Shown: in pieces, positions 43,952 to 52,039 of the stretch
How the letters are laid out: every line of letters begins with the position of its first letter
How positions within the stretch are numbered: the first letter of the stretch is position 1
Assembly (NCBI GenBank): GCA_963763135.1
Contig: CAVXNJ010000003.1
Location: forward strand, 372,001-436,000
Source: JANMZO01 sp963763135
Lineage (GTDB): Bacteria > Actinomycetota > Acidimicrobiia > Acidimicrobiales > JANYDT01
Reading direction: 5' to 3'
Length of the DNA: 64,000 nt
The notes under the pieces: generated by a model
Told to the model about the DNA's origin: nothing
Database searches by the model: none
What the model saw: only the letters and a program-made list of their open reading frames with translations
Made by a program: the position numbers and the translations under genes

Positions 43952-44982
43952 GCGACGACGGGTTCGACGGGGATCCGATTGACGAGGTGACTGACGACGA
44001 GGTGACCGACGACGAGGTGACTGACGACGAGGTGACTGACGGGGATCCGCTTGACGAGGAGTTCGACGAGATTGAAGACCTCGAGTTCAACGTCGAATTC
44101 GACGACGACGAGATCCCAACAAATGAGCGTGCGGTAGCACCCCGTAACCAGCAGCCCCGTTCGCGCTCGGGCTCGGCCTCGTTGAGCATCGACGAGATGT
44201 TCGACTTTCTCCCCAAACCGACGGGTCTGAGCGACGGTGAGCGCCTCCAGAAGGTGCTGTCTCGAGCGGGAATCGGCAGTCGGCGGGCATGTGAGATTCT
44301 CATAGAGGCGCGCCGGGTTCGGGTCAACGGTGAATTGGCGGTGCTCGGACGCCGGGTCGACCCGGAGAAGGACCTCGTGACCCTCGACGGTGCGCCGGTC
44401 GGGATCCGCGAAGGTCTCGTGTATTACCTGCTCAACAAGCCTCGCGGCGTGGTCACGACAGCCGACGATCCTCAGGGACGCGAGACGGTCGTGCAACTTG
44501 TGCCGGCTGAGCCTCGGGTATATCCGGTTGGTCGGCTCGACTACGACACGGAAGGCCTCCTGTTGCTCACGAACGACGGCGAGTTGGCCCACCGACTCAC
44601 CCACCCGTCGTACGGCGTCAAGAAGGAGTACCTCGCGGAAGTCGAGGGCTCGGTCTCATCGTCGTCGGTCCGGGCGTTGCGCGACGGCATCGAACTCGAA
44701 GACGGCCTGACGGCGCCCGCTGAGGTATCGCGTGTGGCTCCGAACCTCGTGCGAATCGTCATCCACGAAGGCCGAAATCGGCAGGTTCGACGCATGCTTG
44801 AAGCTGTTGGAAACCCGGTAATCCGGCTGGCGCGCACGCGGATCGACAAATTGTCTGACCGGTCGCTGCGCCCCGGGGAATGGCGTCATCTTCGGCCGGA
44901 AGAGGTTCGGATGCTGGCGGCGGCGGTGAAAGGCACCCGACAACAGCGTCGGCATCCCGAATCGACCGATACGCCGGAATAG
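43948..44982 (+). CDS. rluB: 23S rRNA pseudouridine synthase (RluB/RsuA family) with acidic N-terminal extension
   Basis: 344 residues. The first 85 are very acidic, including DEVTD repeated four times (43981-44040), which is not part of the family core. The core starts with an S4 domain (ERLQKVLSRAGIGSRRACEI) and the synthase domain has the catalytic Asp in GRLDYDTEGLLLLTNDGELA, then LTHPSYGVKKEYLAEVEG and IHEGRNRQVRRMLEAVGNPV. It isomerises uridine in the large rRNA. The position after scpB is the standard actinobacterial order. Confidence 0.92.
   Translation: MSDDGFDGDPIDEVTDDEVTDDEVTDDEVTDGDPLDEEFDEIEDLEFNVEFDDDEIPTNERAVAPRNQQPRSRSGSASLSIDEMFDFLPKPTGLSDGERLQKVLSRAGIGSRRACEILIEARRVRVNGELAVLGRRVDPEKDLVTLDGAPVGIREGLVYYLLNKPRGVVTTADDPQGRETVVQLVPAEPRVYPVGRLDYDTEGLLLLTNDGELAHRLTHPSYGVKKEYLAEVEGSVSSSSVRALRDGIELEDGLTAPAEVSRVAPNLVRIVIHEGRNRQVRRMLEAVGNPVIRLARTRIDKLSDRSLRPGEWRHLRPEEVRMLAAAVKGTRQQRRHPESTDTPE
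43981..44040. repeat. Four in-frame 15-bp tandem repeats in rluB
   Basis: GACGAGGTGACTGAC is repeated four times exactly head to tail (one T to C change in copy 2), coding for (DEVTD)4 in the acidic extension. GGGGATCCG lies directly on both sides of the array (just before and just after). A 15-bp unit keeps frame, so copy number can vary without harm. Confidence 0.95.
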
Positions 44983-45058
44983 GGCGGTCGGCCCGTTTCG
45001 GCAAGGGTGATCCTGAAGGCCCTTTCAGAAATGACCCTCGCTTGTTACCGTGTTTCCC

Positions 45059-46258
45059 GTGAGCCACTCTCCGCGCGTGTCCGAACTTGAAAATGCCGTA
45101 GCCGCCGATCCCAACCGTCGTTCGCTCCGTCTTCGTCTGGCAACTGCCTACATCGACGAAGGCTGCCCCGACAAGGCACTGGAGCAGGTTCGTAGTGTTC
45201 TCAGTTCGCGGCCTTCCGATATCGAGGCTCTTGGCATCGGCGCCATGGCTGCCGCGCTTGCCGGCGACAACCTGGGTTCCGATGCCTTTGTCGGGGCCCT
45301 TTCGGCGGCTCAGCGAATCGGTGGACCCTCGGTCGTGCAGCGCAATGACTCGTTGACCTCGGTGTCGTCGAGCCTTGACGTCGTTGTTCCGTTGATCTCG
45401 ATGGCCGACGTCGACGGAATGTTCGACGAAAAGCATCGCCTCGAACTGAACGTCATCCGTCCGTTTCGGATGCGTAACGCCCCACGCTCGGAGCGAAGTT
45501 CAGCGATGCCCGTCGCCTCGGGAACCATGCTGTTCGGGCCCAAACACGTCAGCAAGTCGTATCTGGCCCATGCGCTCGCCGGCGAAATGCACACCAACAT
45601 CATTTCGGTGGACCTGGCGGTGGTGGCCGACCCGTGGGGATCGCCCAGTGCCGGCGTGATCACCGAGGCATTCCGCCTCGCCGCCGAGCACGCCCCGTGC
45701 CTCATTTTTCTCGACAACGTCGAGGCCATCAGCCATCGCCGCCTGCGCTACGTGCCGGAAGGGCGCGAGCGGATGGCTGAACTCGAAGAAGCACTCGATA
45801 CGCACGATCCCAACCGGGTTGTCGTGGTAGGTGCCACGTCCGTGCCGTGGATGATTCCGACCGGCCTTCGACGCCCGGGTCGCTTCACCCGGATGGTTCT
45901 CGTCGGCCCACCCGATCTCGAGGCCCGGACCGCAACGCTGCACCGCTATTTCCGCAATCGGATGATCAACGTGTCGGCTGACCTGCGGCAGATTGCCGCC
46001 GGAACCGAGGGCTGTACCAACCACGACCTTCGCAGCATCGCTGCGGTCGCCGCGGCCTTGACGCTGGCGGCCATGTCCGACGGTGGCCCGGCGCCGGCGG
46101 TAGGAATTCCCGAGCTGATCCAGGCGTCATCGGTGCTGCCCCGGTCGGGTTGGGACTGGTTCGACACCGCGTACAACTGCCCGGAGTTCACCGACGACTC
46201 GTCGGAATTCGACCCGATGTTCGACTACATCAGAAGGCACATTCGACGCGTGGGCTAG
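45059..46258 (+). CDS. TPR-containing AAA-like protein with degenerate ATPase motifs
   Basis: About 399 residues (GTG 45059; GTG 45050 also possible). The N-terminus has tetratricopeptide-like helices (SLRLRLATAYIDEGCPDKAL, EQVRSVLSSRPSDIEALGIG). The rest follows the AAA+ plan of FtsH/VCP-type ATPases, ending GLRRPGRFTRMVLVGPPDLE and a helical lid. But the P-loop is GPKHVSKS instead of GPPGTGKT, and Walker B is CLIFLDN instead of hhhhDE, so ATP hydrolysis looks lost. It may be a structural or regulatory pseudo-ATPase. Position between rluB and tyrA. Confidence 0.8.
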   Translation: MSHSPRVSELENAVAADPNRRSLRLRLATAYIDEGCPDKALEQVRSVLSSRPSDIEALGIGAMAAALAGDNLGSDAFVGALSAAQRIGGPSVVQRNDSLTSVSSSLDVVVPLISMADVDGMFDEKHRLELNVIRPFRMRNAPRSERSSAMPVASGTMLFGPKHVSKSYLAHALAGEMHTNIISVDLAVVADPWGSPSAGVITEAFRLAAEHAPCLIFLDNVEAISHRRLRYVPEGRERMAELEEALDTHDPNRVVVVGATSVPWMIPTGLRRPGRFTRMVLVGPPDLEARTATLHRYFRNRMINVSADLRQIAAGTEGCTNHDLRSIAAVAAALTLAAMSDGGPAPAVGIPELIQASSVLPRSGWDWFDTAYNCPEFTDDSSEFDPMFDYIRRHIRRVG

Positions 46259-46285
46259 CCGCTCGGGCCGGTAGCATCGTGCACC

Positions 46286-47386
46286 GTGTCTGAAGTCCCC
46301 GCAACTGCATCGCAAACGCCAGTCTCACCCGGACGGGCCGTGATCATCGGGGCCGGGTTGATGGGCGGAAGCGTCGCCATGGCGCTGCGAGCGCAAGGTT
46401 GGTTTGTCTCCGGCGTCGACCGGGTCGAGGCGACGTGTCGGCGCGGCGTTGAACTCGGGGCGTTCGACGCGATCGGGCCCGACCCAACCGCTGACCTCAC
46501 GTTCGTCTGCACACCCGTGCTGTCAGTCGCCGAGATCGCGTTAGAGGCCCTGAGTCATGGCGGAATTGTCACCGACATCGGGAGCGTGAAAGCGCCGATC
46601 GTGGCCGCCGTTGACCATCCGCGATTCATTGGCGGTCATCCGATGGCGGGCTCGGAACAGGACGGGATCGAAGGGTCCGACCCGACGATGTTCCAGGGTC
46701 GCACGTGGGTCCTGACCCCGACACCCAAGACCGACTCCCAGGCCTTTGCCACGCTCTACGCCGTGATTTCGGCCATGGGGGCTCAAGTCGTTTCGGTTCC
46801 ACCGGAGCGCCACGACGAGCTGGTTGCGGTTGTCTCGCACGTACCGCACCTGACGGCATCGACACTTATGGGCGTGGCGGCCGACGGAGCCGAGGAACAT
46901 GCGGCCCTTCTCAGGTTGGCGGCCGGCGGGTTCCGTGACATGACCCGCATCGCGGCGGGGCATCCCGCGATCTGGATGGACATCTGTTCGGCGAACCGTT
47001 CGGCAATCGTGTCGGTGCTCGATCGTTTGATCGGCGAACTCTCGGCCGTACGCACGATCGTCGATTCCGAGGACCGCCCGGCGTTGCTCAACCGCCTCGA
47101 ACGGGCACGGGTTGCACGCCTCAACCTCCCGGTCGGTGCGCCTCCTCCGGCAGATCTCGTCGAGTTTCGTATCCCGATTCCGGACCGTCCCGGGTTCATC
47201 GCCGAGATCTCGACACTAGCCAGCGAACTCGGTGTCAACATCTTCGACATCGAGATCAGCCACTCGATGGAAGGCGGCGGCGGTGTTCTCGTGGCGATCG
47301 TGGCGGCGTCGTACGCCGACCTGCTTCGAGGGGGCCTCGTGGCCCGCGGCTTCCGGTCCTCGGTGATCCGACTCGAGTCGAAGTGA
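46286..47386 (+). CDS. tyrA: Prephenate dehydrogenase
   Basis: 366 residues. The NAD-binding start is AVIIGAGLMGGSVAMALRAQ, then GGHPMAGSEQDGIEGSDPTM with the active-site His, and SHVPHLTASTLMGVAADGAE. An ACT-like regulatory domain occupies the C-terminus (FRIPIPDRPGFIAEISTLAS, ELGVNIFDIEISHSMEGGGG), which normally gives tyrosine feedback control. It makes 4-hydroxyphenylpyruvate. The last bases overlap aroA by 4 (GTGA). Confidence 0.93.
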   Translation: MSEVPATASQTPVSPGRAVIIGAGLMGGSVAMALRAQGWFVSGVDRVEATCRRGVELGAFDAIGPDPTADLTFVCTPVLSVAEIALEALSHGGIVTDIGSVKAPIVAAVDHPRFIGGHPMAGSEQDGIEGSDPTMFQGRTWVLTPTPKTDSQAFATLYAVISAMGAQVVSVPPERHDELVAVVSHVPHLTASTLMGVAADGAEEHAALLRLAAGGFRDMTRIAAGHPAIWMDICSANRSAIVSVLDRLIGELSAVRTIVDSEDRPALLNRLERARVARLNLPVGAPPPADLVEFRIPIPDRPGFIAEISTLASELGVNIFDIEISHSMEGGGGVLVAIVAASYADLLRGGLVARGFRSSVIRLESK

Positions 47387-48672
47387 TCACCCGGGCCATC
47401 ACGCCGCTCACCGTGCCGCCCGACACCACGGTGGTCGTGCCGGGCTCGAAGTCGTTCACCAACCGGGCGCTCATCACCGCCGCATTGGCCGCTGGCCGTT
47501 CAACACTCCGTGGTGTGCTGTTTAGCGATGACACCGAAGCGATGCTCGGGTGCCTCGAATCGTTACGTGTACCTACGATCGTGGACCGGCAGCACTTCGT
47601 GGTCACCGTTGACGGCTGTGGCGGAACGTTGCCCGTAGGTGGGGCTTCGGTCAACGTGCGGCAGTCGGGAACGACCGCCAGATTCATCGCTCCGTTGCTG
47701 GCGCTCGGGCAGGGTCGCTTCGGCATCGACGGCGATCCGCAGATGCGGGCCCGCCCCATGGGGGATCTGGTGAAGGCCCTGAACGACCTGGGTGTTCAGG
47801 TCGAGGGAGGCACCAACGCCGACCGGCTACCGCTGACGGTTCTCGCCGCTGGCGTTCAGGGAGGTGAAATCGAGGTGCCCGGCAACGTATCGAGTCAGTT
47901 TCTTTCCGGTCTGCTTTTGTCGGCCCCGTGCTTCGCCGACGGCCTTCGCGTGCGAGTGGTCGGCGACCTGGTTTCGAAGCCCTACGTCGACATGACGCTC
48001 GCCACGATGGAGACGTTCGGCGCCGAAATCTCTAGGGAAGCATACGATTCGTTCAGCGTGGCCCCGGGTGGGTATCTACCGGCCGACTACGTGATCGAAC
48101 CCGACGCCAGCGCAGCGTCGTACTTCTTCGGCGCTGCCGCCATCATGGGTGGTCGGGTGACAATCGAAGGACTCGGCACCGGTGCGCTGCAGGGTGACGT
48201 GGCATTCGTTGACGTGCTGGAACAGATGGGTGTGACGGTCAACCGCACGGATACTTCGACAGAAGTCGACGCCCGCTCCCTGCCTGAGGGTGGCCTGCGC
48301 GGCATCGAGGTCGACATGGCGCACTGTTCCGACACCGCTCAGACCCTGGCCGTTGTTGCGGTCTTCGCGAACAGCCCGACAAAGGTGACCGGCATCGGAT
48401 TCATCCGTCGCAAGGAAACCGACCGGATCGCGGCCGTCGTCACCGAACTCCAGCGCTGCGGCATCAGGGCTCAGGAAGATGACGACGGGTTCACGGTTTA
48501 CCCTGGGCCGGTGCAGCCAACCACCGTTGCGACCTACGATGACCACCGTATGGCCATGAGCTTCTCGCTTCTCGGATTGAAGGTGCCCGGCATGGCAGTT
48601 GAGAACCCTGGTTGCGTGGCGAAAACCTTCCCGACCTATTTCGACGTGCTTGAGACGCTGCGCCGTGACTGA
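47383..48672 (+). CDS. aroA: 3-phosphoshikimate 1-carboxyvinyltransferase (EPSP synthase)
   Basis: 429 residues from GTG 47383. Recognised parts are VVVPGSKSFTNRALITAALA, the PEP-binding loop VRQSGTTARFIAPLLALGQG, NVSSQFLSGLLLSAPCF, DPSAASYFFGAAAIMGG-like PDASAASYFFGAAA, ETDRIAAVVTELQRCG and YDDHRMAMSFSLLGL. The PEP loop (QSGTTARF) differs from the enteric LGNAGTAMRPL, which is known to vary between classes. It adds enolpyruvate to shikimate-3-phosphate. It follows tyrA and its end overlaps the cmk-plsC fusion by 8 bases. Confidence 0.94.
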   Translation: MITRAITPLTVPPDTTVVVPGSKSFTNRALITAALAAGRSTLRGVLFSDDTEAMLGCLESLRVPTIVDRQHFVVTVDGCGGTLPVGGASVNVRQSGTTARFIAPLLALGQGRFGIDGDPQMRARPMGDLVKALNDLGVQVEGGTNADRLPLTVLAAGVQGGEIEVPGNVSSQFLSGLLLSAPCFADGLRVRVVGDLVSKPYVDMTLATMETFGAEISREAYDSFSVAPGGYLPADYVIEPDASAASYFFGAAAIMGGRVTIEGLGTGALQGDVAFVDVLEQMGVTVNRTDTSTEVDARSLPEGGLRGIEVDMAHCSDTAQTLAVVAVFANSPTKVTGIGFIRRKETDRIAAVVTELQRCGIRAQEDDDGFTVYPGPVQPTTVATYDDHRMAMSFSLLGLKVPGMAVENPGCVAKTFPTYFDVLETLRRD

Positions 48673-50080
48673 GCGTGTTGTTGCCATTGATGGCGTGCTC
48701 GGTTCGGGCAAGACCACGGTCGCCCGACGTGTTGCTGACCGGCTCGAGCTCGACTATCTCGACACTGGCGCCATGTACCGCTGCGTCGCCTTGGCATGTC
48801 TGCTGGCGAAGATCGACTTGAACGATGCGGCCGCGGTCGAAGCGGTGGCCCGGGCGGCCACGATCGAGGTGGCTCGCACCCCTGATGGCACAGCGTTCGT
48901 AATGCTCGAAGGTGACGATGTCACCTCGGAAATCCGGACACCTGATGTCGCCAAGGCCGCAAGCACGGTGGCGACCAACCCGGGCGTTCGTGCCGCCATG
49001 GTGGATCAGCAACGTGCGTGGGCCAAGCGCCGGGGCGGGGGAGTGCTGGAAGGTCGTGACATTGCGACGGTGGTGTTCCCCGATGCCCTGGCCAAGATCT
49101 TCCTCACCGCAGATGTCGACGAACGGGCACGCCGCCGCCACGCCGAACAACCCGACCTGACCTTCGATGAAGTGAAGGCCGATCTCATCTGGCGAGACGA
49201 GCAGGACTCCACCCGCGAAGCCGACCCGCTAAAGGTGGCCGACGGTGCCACGGTCATCGACACCACCGGAAAGACCGTCGATCAGGTGGTGGATGAAACG
49301 GTCGCTGCAGTGACCTCGAACGAGTCGAAACCAGCCAGAGAAACGAACGACACGAACGACACGCGAGCGACGCAAGAGACGAAAGAGACGAAAGGTTCGG
49401 TGGCGAAACCCATGACCGAGCACGTGTATACCGGTCCGACCAAAGGCCAGCGAACGCTGTTCATGACCTTGCGCGCACTCGCCCTCGGCATCTTGAAGCT
49501 CTACACGAGAATTTCCTACGAAGGACTCGAGAACGTTCCAAAGACCGGCGCGTACATCGTTGCCCCCGTTCACCGCTCGTACATCGACTTCCTTACCATC
49601 CCGGGCATCACCCGACGGCGCATCCGCTACCTCGGCAAAGAATCGTTGTGGAAGTACAAGGCCGTGCACGGACTCTGGGACACCCTCGGCGGCATCAAAG
49701 TCGAACGCGGGACCACCGACCGCGAATCGATGCGACTCTGCCTCGACACCCTCGCCGCCGGCGAACCAATCGTCGTGTTCCCCGAAGGTACCCGCAAAGA
49801 GGGACTCGTCGTCGAGCCGCTCTTCGACGGTGCCGCGTACATGGCCGTCAAACAGGGTGTGCCGATCGTTCCCATTGGCATCGGTGGTTCCGACAAGGTC
49901 ATGGGCCGCGGCTCGAAGTTCCCCAAGCCCCGCAAGATCTGCGTGATCGTCGGTCCGCCGATGAACTTCCCTCCGGCCGACAAAAAGGCCGGACGCTCAG
50001 TTGTACGCGGACTTACGAGTGACCTCCAGGTGGAGATCCAACGGCTCTACGACAAGGCCCAGCAGAAGGCCCAGTCGTAG
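48665..50080 (+). CDS. Fusion of cytidylate kinase and 1-acylglycerol-3-phosphate acyltransferase
   Basis: 471 residues from GTG 48665. The first 220 are cytidylate kinase: VVAIDGVLGSGKTTVARRVA, LDYLDTGAMYRCVALACLL, GVLEGRDIATVVFPDALAKI, DEQDSTREADPLKVADGA. A hydrophilic linker of about 40 residues with NDTNDT and QETKETK micro-repeats follows. The rest is a PlsC-type acyltransferase with the HX4D motif in APVHRSYIDFLTIPG, IKVERGTTDRESM, VFPEGTRKEGLVV and VPIVPIGIGGSDKVMG. It thus joins CDP supply to phosphatidic acid synthesis; the linker has unusual composition. End of the tyrA-aroA-cmk operon. Confidence 0.92.
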   Translation: MTERVVAIDGVLGSGKTTVARRVADRLELDYLDTGAMYRCVALACLLAKIDLNDAAAVEAVARAATIEVARTPDGTAFVMLEGDDVTSEIRTPDVAKAASTVATNPGVRAAMVDQQRAWAKRRGGGVLEGRDIATVVFPDALAKIFLTADVDERARRRHAEQPDLTFDEVKADLIWRDEQDSTREADPLKVADGATVIDTTGKTVDQVVDETVAAVTSNESKPARETNDTNDTRATQETKETKGSVAKPMTEHVYTGPTKGQRTLFMTLRALALGILKLYTRISYEGLENVPKTGAYIVAPVHRSYIDFLTIPGITRRRIRYLGKESLWKYKAVHGLWDTLGGIKVERGTTDRESMRLCLDTLAAGEPIVVFPEGTRKEGLVVEPLFDGAAYMAVKQGVPIVPIGIGGSDKVMGRGSKFPKPRKICVIVGPPMNFPPADKKAGRSVVRGLTSDLQVEIQRLYDKAQQKAQS

Positions 50081-50108
50081 AACGGCAAGCTGTCTATCGT
50101 CGAACTGC

Positions 50109-50720
50109 CTACTTCCCGGTGAGGGAACGTGGCTTGGCGAACAACTCCCGCAAACGGGCTTCGAAGTGCTCAAGCGGAAGCGTGTCGTAGTTCGGATCGA
50201 ACGCCTTCTGGTCCCACTCGTCGGCAAACTTCGCCGCCAGGTCATAGGCCGGGTGATCCCGATACTTGTCTCGGGCGTTCGCGTCCAAACCAAAGTGCGC
50301 ATAGTAATGACGACCTTGGAAGTCTTGATGCGCCTCGATCATGAAATGCACCTCGGGGCTGACATAGGGCTTCAGAATCGACGCCGCAATCGCCGGATGG
50401 TTCGGAACGCTGATCGCCTTGCCGATGTCGTGGCACAGCGACGCGATAACGACTTCATCACTTGCCCCCGCACGCTCCGCCATCGTGGCGGTTTGCAGAC
50501 AATGCGTCAGTTGATCGGTCACAAAGCCGTCGACGACGTCGTCGAGCGAACGCAACAGACCGAGTACCCGTTCAGCGACGCGACCCTGATTCTCAGCAGA
50601 CTTCACACCGATGTTCAGCCACTCCTCCTTCGTGGAAGTGTCCATCGACGTGAACGTGGCGTCGCCAGGACGAGCGTTTACGGCAGGAGTATGGCGGACG
50701 GTCTCGGTTGCATTCGACAT
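50109..50720 (-). CDS. HD-domain phosphohydrolase-like protein
   Basis: 203 residues from ATG 50720. The HD motif is VIASLCHDIGKA, with an upstream His in THCLQTATMAERAGASDE and downstream His in IAASILKPYVSPEVHFMIEAHQD. YYAHFGLDANARDKYRDHPA completes the pattern and recalls the PhnZ/MIOX branch of diiron HD oxygenases (moderate inference), as well as ordinary phosphohydrolases. No neighbours point to a substrate. It is convergent with the cmk fusion, 28 bases apart. Confidence 0.78.
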   Translation of the reverse strand: MSNATETVRHTPAVNARPGDATFTSMDTSTKEEWLNIGVKSAENQGRVAERVLGLLRSLDDVVDGFVTDQLTHCLQTATMAERAGASDEVVIASLCHDIGKAISVPNHPAIAASILKPYVSPEVHFMIEAHQDFQGRHYYAHFGLDANARDKYRDHPAYDLAAKFADEWDQKAFDPNYDTLPLEHFEARLRELFAKPRSLTGK

Positions 50721-50831
50721 AGGTCGAGTATCGCAGCTTTCGCCACGCAACGTCGGGGCCACTGCGGCCGCCTGATTCAGTTGTCAAGGAACAGGGTGCG
50801 AACACGCAGGACGTGCGCCGTTCGCGACGAA

Positions 50832-51965
50832 TTACGCAGCGAGGCTCACGTAGTCGGAATGTTCACCGAACTGGATGAGGTCAGAGGGTGCGCGTTCTGT
50901 GCACGCATCGTTTTCGTGGGCGACGTCGTGATGGAACCAACACCGAAGTTCGGCATTCTCGGCGGATGTTTCCCCTCCTTCGGCCACGGGTTTTATGTGG
51001 TGGATTTCGCAGGCCCATGGTGGCGCTTCACATCCCTCGTGCACGCAGTGCTTGTCGCGGGCGATAATCGCCTTGGCCATGGGCGCCGGGAAGTTTCTGG
51101 TTTCGGTGCCGACATCAAGTGGTTGAGACCGGGGTCCCGAAATGATTCGCGTGATTCCGGCATCACAGCACATCTGTCGGGCTGCTTCACCGGTGATGTA
51201 CTGACCGTTTTCGAGCCGAGCGGGACGATTCGCTCGACCCTCTAACGTTGCAATGTCGACAACAACCGAAACATGCGGACGAGAACCGCGAGCTCGACTG
51301 TTGTTTTCGACGTGTTCTACAAAGAATTTGGCGATGGCCACCATCGCTTCGGCCCGCCGCTCGGCGTATGGCACATCCTTCGGGAGCTTCATCTTCGCCA
51401 CGGCCATATCCATCGCGATTTCCATCAGGTTCAGACGAACAGGTTCCAACGAAAGCGAGAGGATTCCGCCGCCTTGACCGTGTTTGAACGACGCTTCGTT
51501 CTTCACCCGCGGTGGCTCGATGCCCTTTTCCGCGAGGTACTCGTTAACTGCCTCGCGAAGTTTCTTAACCGACACGGACTTCGCGGTTTCGACGAACTCG
51601 GCTTGCTTCTGCTCATCGGCGTCGGTCGCTCGTAGGATTTCTTTGACTTTTGGCCGGGTGAGTTCGCCGTCGCTGAACGGAGCGGCAACGGTCGGGTTGT
51701 CGGTGAGCAGCTTGGTGAACTCCACCTCGTTGCGGGCTCGACCCAGACGGTCGCCCGTGGTTGCGGCAACCAATGCTGCGGTAGTTCGGTAGCCAAACGT
51801 ACGTGCGGCAGCAAGAGCGTCGGCCCGGGCGACAACAGCAAGCCACGTAGCTTCCGCGATGCTTTTCAACTGCGTCGCCTCGGCTAGCACGTCGGCAACC
51901 GTGGCCGACTCGACCGAGTTTGGATCGAAGGATTTCAGCTGTTCGATGGCCAACGAGAGGGACAT
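50832..51965 (-). CDS. DUF222 (13E12-type) protein with HNH endonuclease domain
   Basis: 377 residues. The N-terminal two thirds are the helical DUF222 region (TVADVLAEATQLKSIAEATW, TTGDRLGRARNEVEFTKLLT). The C-terminus is an HNH nuclease: RDKHCVHEGCEAPPWACEIH, HIKPVAEGGETSAENAELRC, WFHHDVAHEN, with His-His, Asn and His ligands present. Such genes are abundant in actinobacteria and in mycobacteria belong to the 13E12 repeat family. The start is ATG 51965, immediately after a strong promoter, suggesting a leaderless transcript and possible LexA control. Confidence 0.9.
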   Translation of the reverse strand: MSLSLAIEQLKSFDPNSVESATVADVLAEATQLKSIAEATWLAVVARADALAAARTFGYRTTAALVAATTGDRLGRARNEVEFTKLLTDNPTVAAPFSDGELTRPKVKEILRATDADEQKQAEFVETAKSVSVKKLREAVNEYLAEKGIEPPRVKNEASFKHGQGGGILSLSLEPVRLNLMEIAMDMAVAKMKLPKDVPYAERRAEAMVAIAKFFVEHVENNSRARGSRPHVSVVVDIATLEGRANRPARLENGQYITGEAARQMCCDAGITRIISGPRSQPLDVGTETRNFPAPMAKAIIARDKHCVHEGCEAPPWACEIHHIKPVAEGGETSAENAELRCWFHHDVAHENDACTERAPSDLIQFGEHSDYVSLAA

Positions 51966-51971
51966 GGAATG

Positions 51972-52011
51972 ACGTTAACGAATGTGGTTTTGGTTGTCAA
52001 ACGTATGTTCG
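51972..52011 (-). promoter_or_regulatory. Promoter with overlapping SOS-like box, leaderless start
   Basis: On the minus strand TTGACA (52000-51995), a 17-base spacer and TAACGT (51977-51972) make a near-ideal -35/-10 pair. The transcription start would be about at the ATG (51965), so the message is leaderless. CGAACATACGTTTG (52011-51998) overlaps the -35 element and matches the actinobacterial LexA box CGAAC-N4-GTTCG at 9 of 10 fixed positions. In Mycobacterium tuberculosis several 13E12 genes are known to carry LexA boxes. Confidence 0.65.
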
Positions 52012-52039
52012 TTGCGAGAGCACTGCTTACGCGAGTTTC

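Noticed and set aside
43741..44604. Minus-strand frame opposite rluB with VSHLVVSHLV repeats
   Set aside because: These are the antisense of the 15-bp DEVTD repeat; rluB is well supported.
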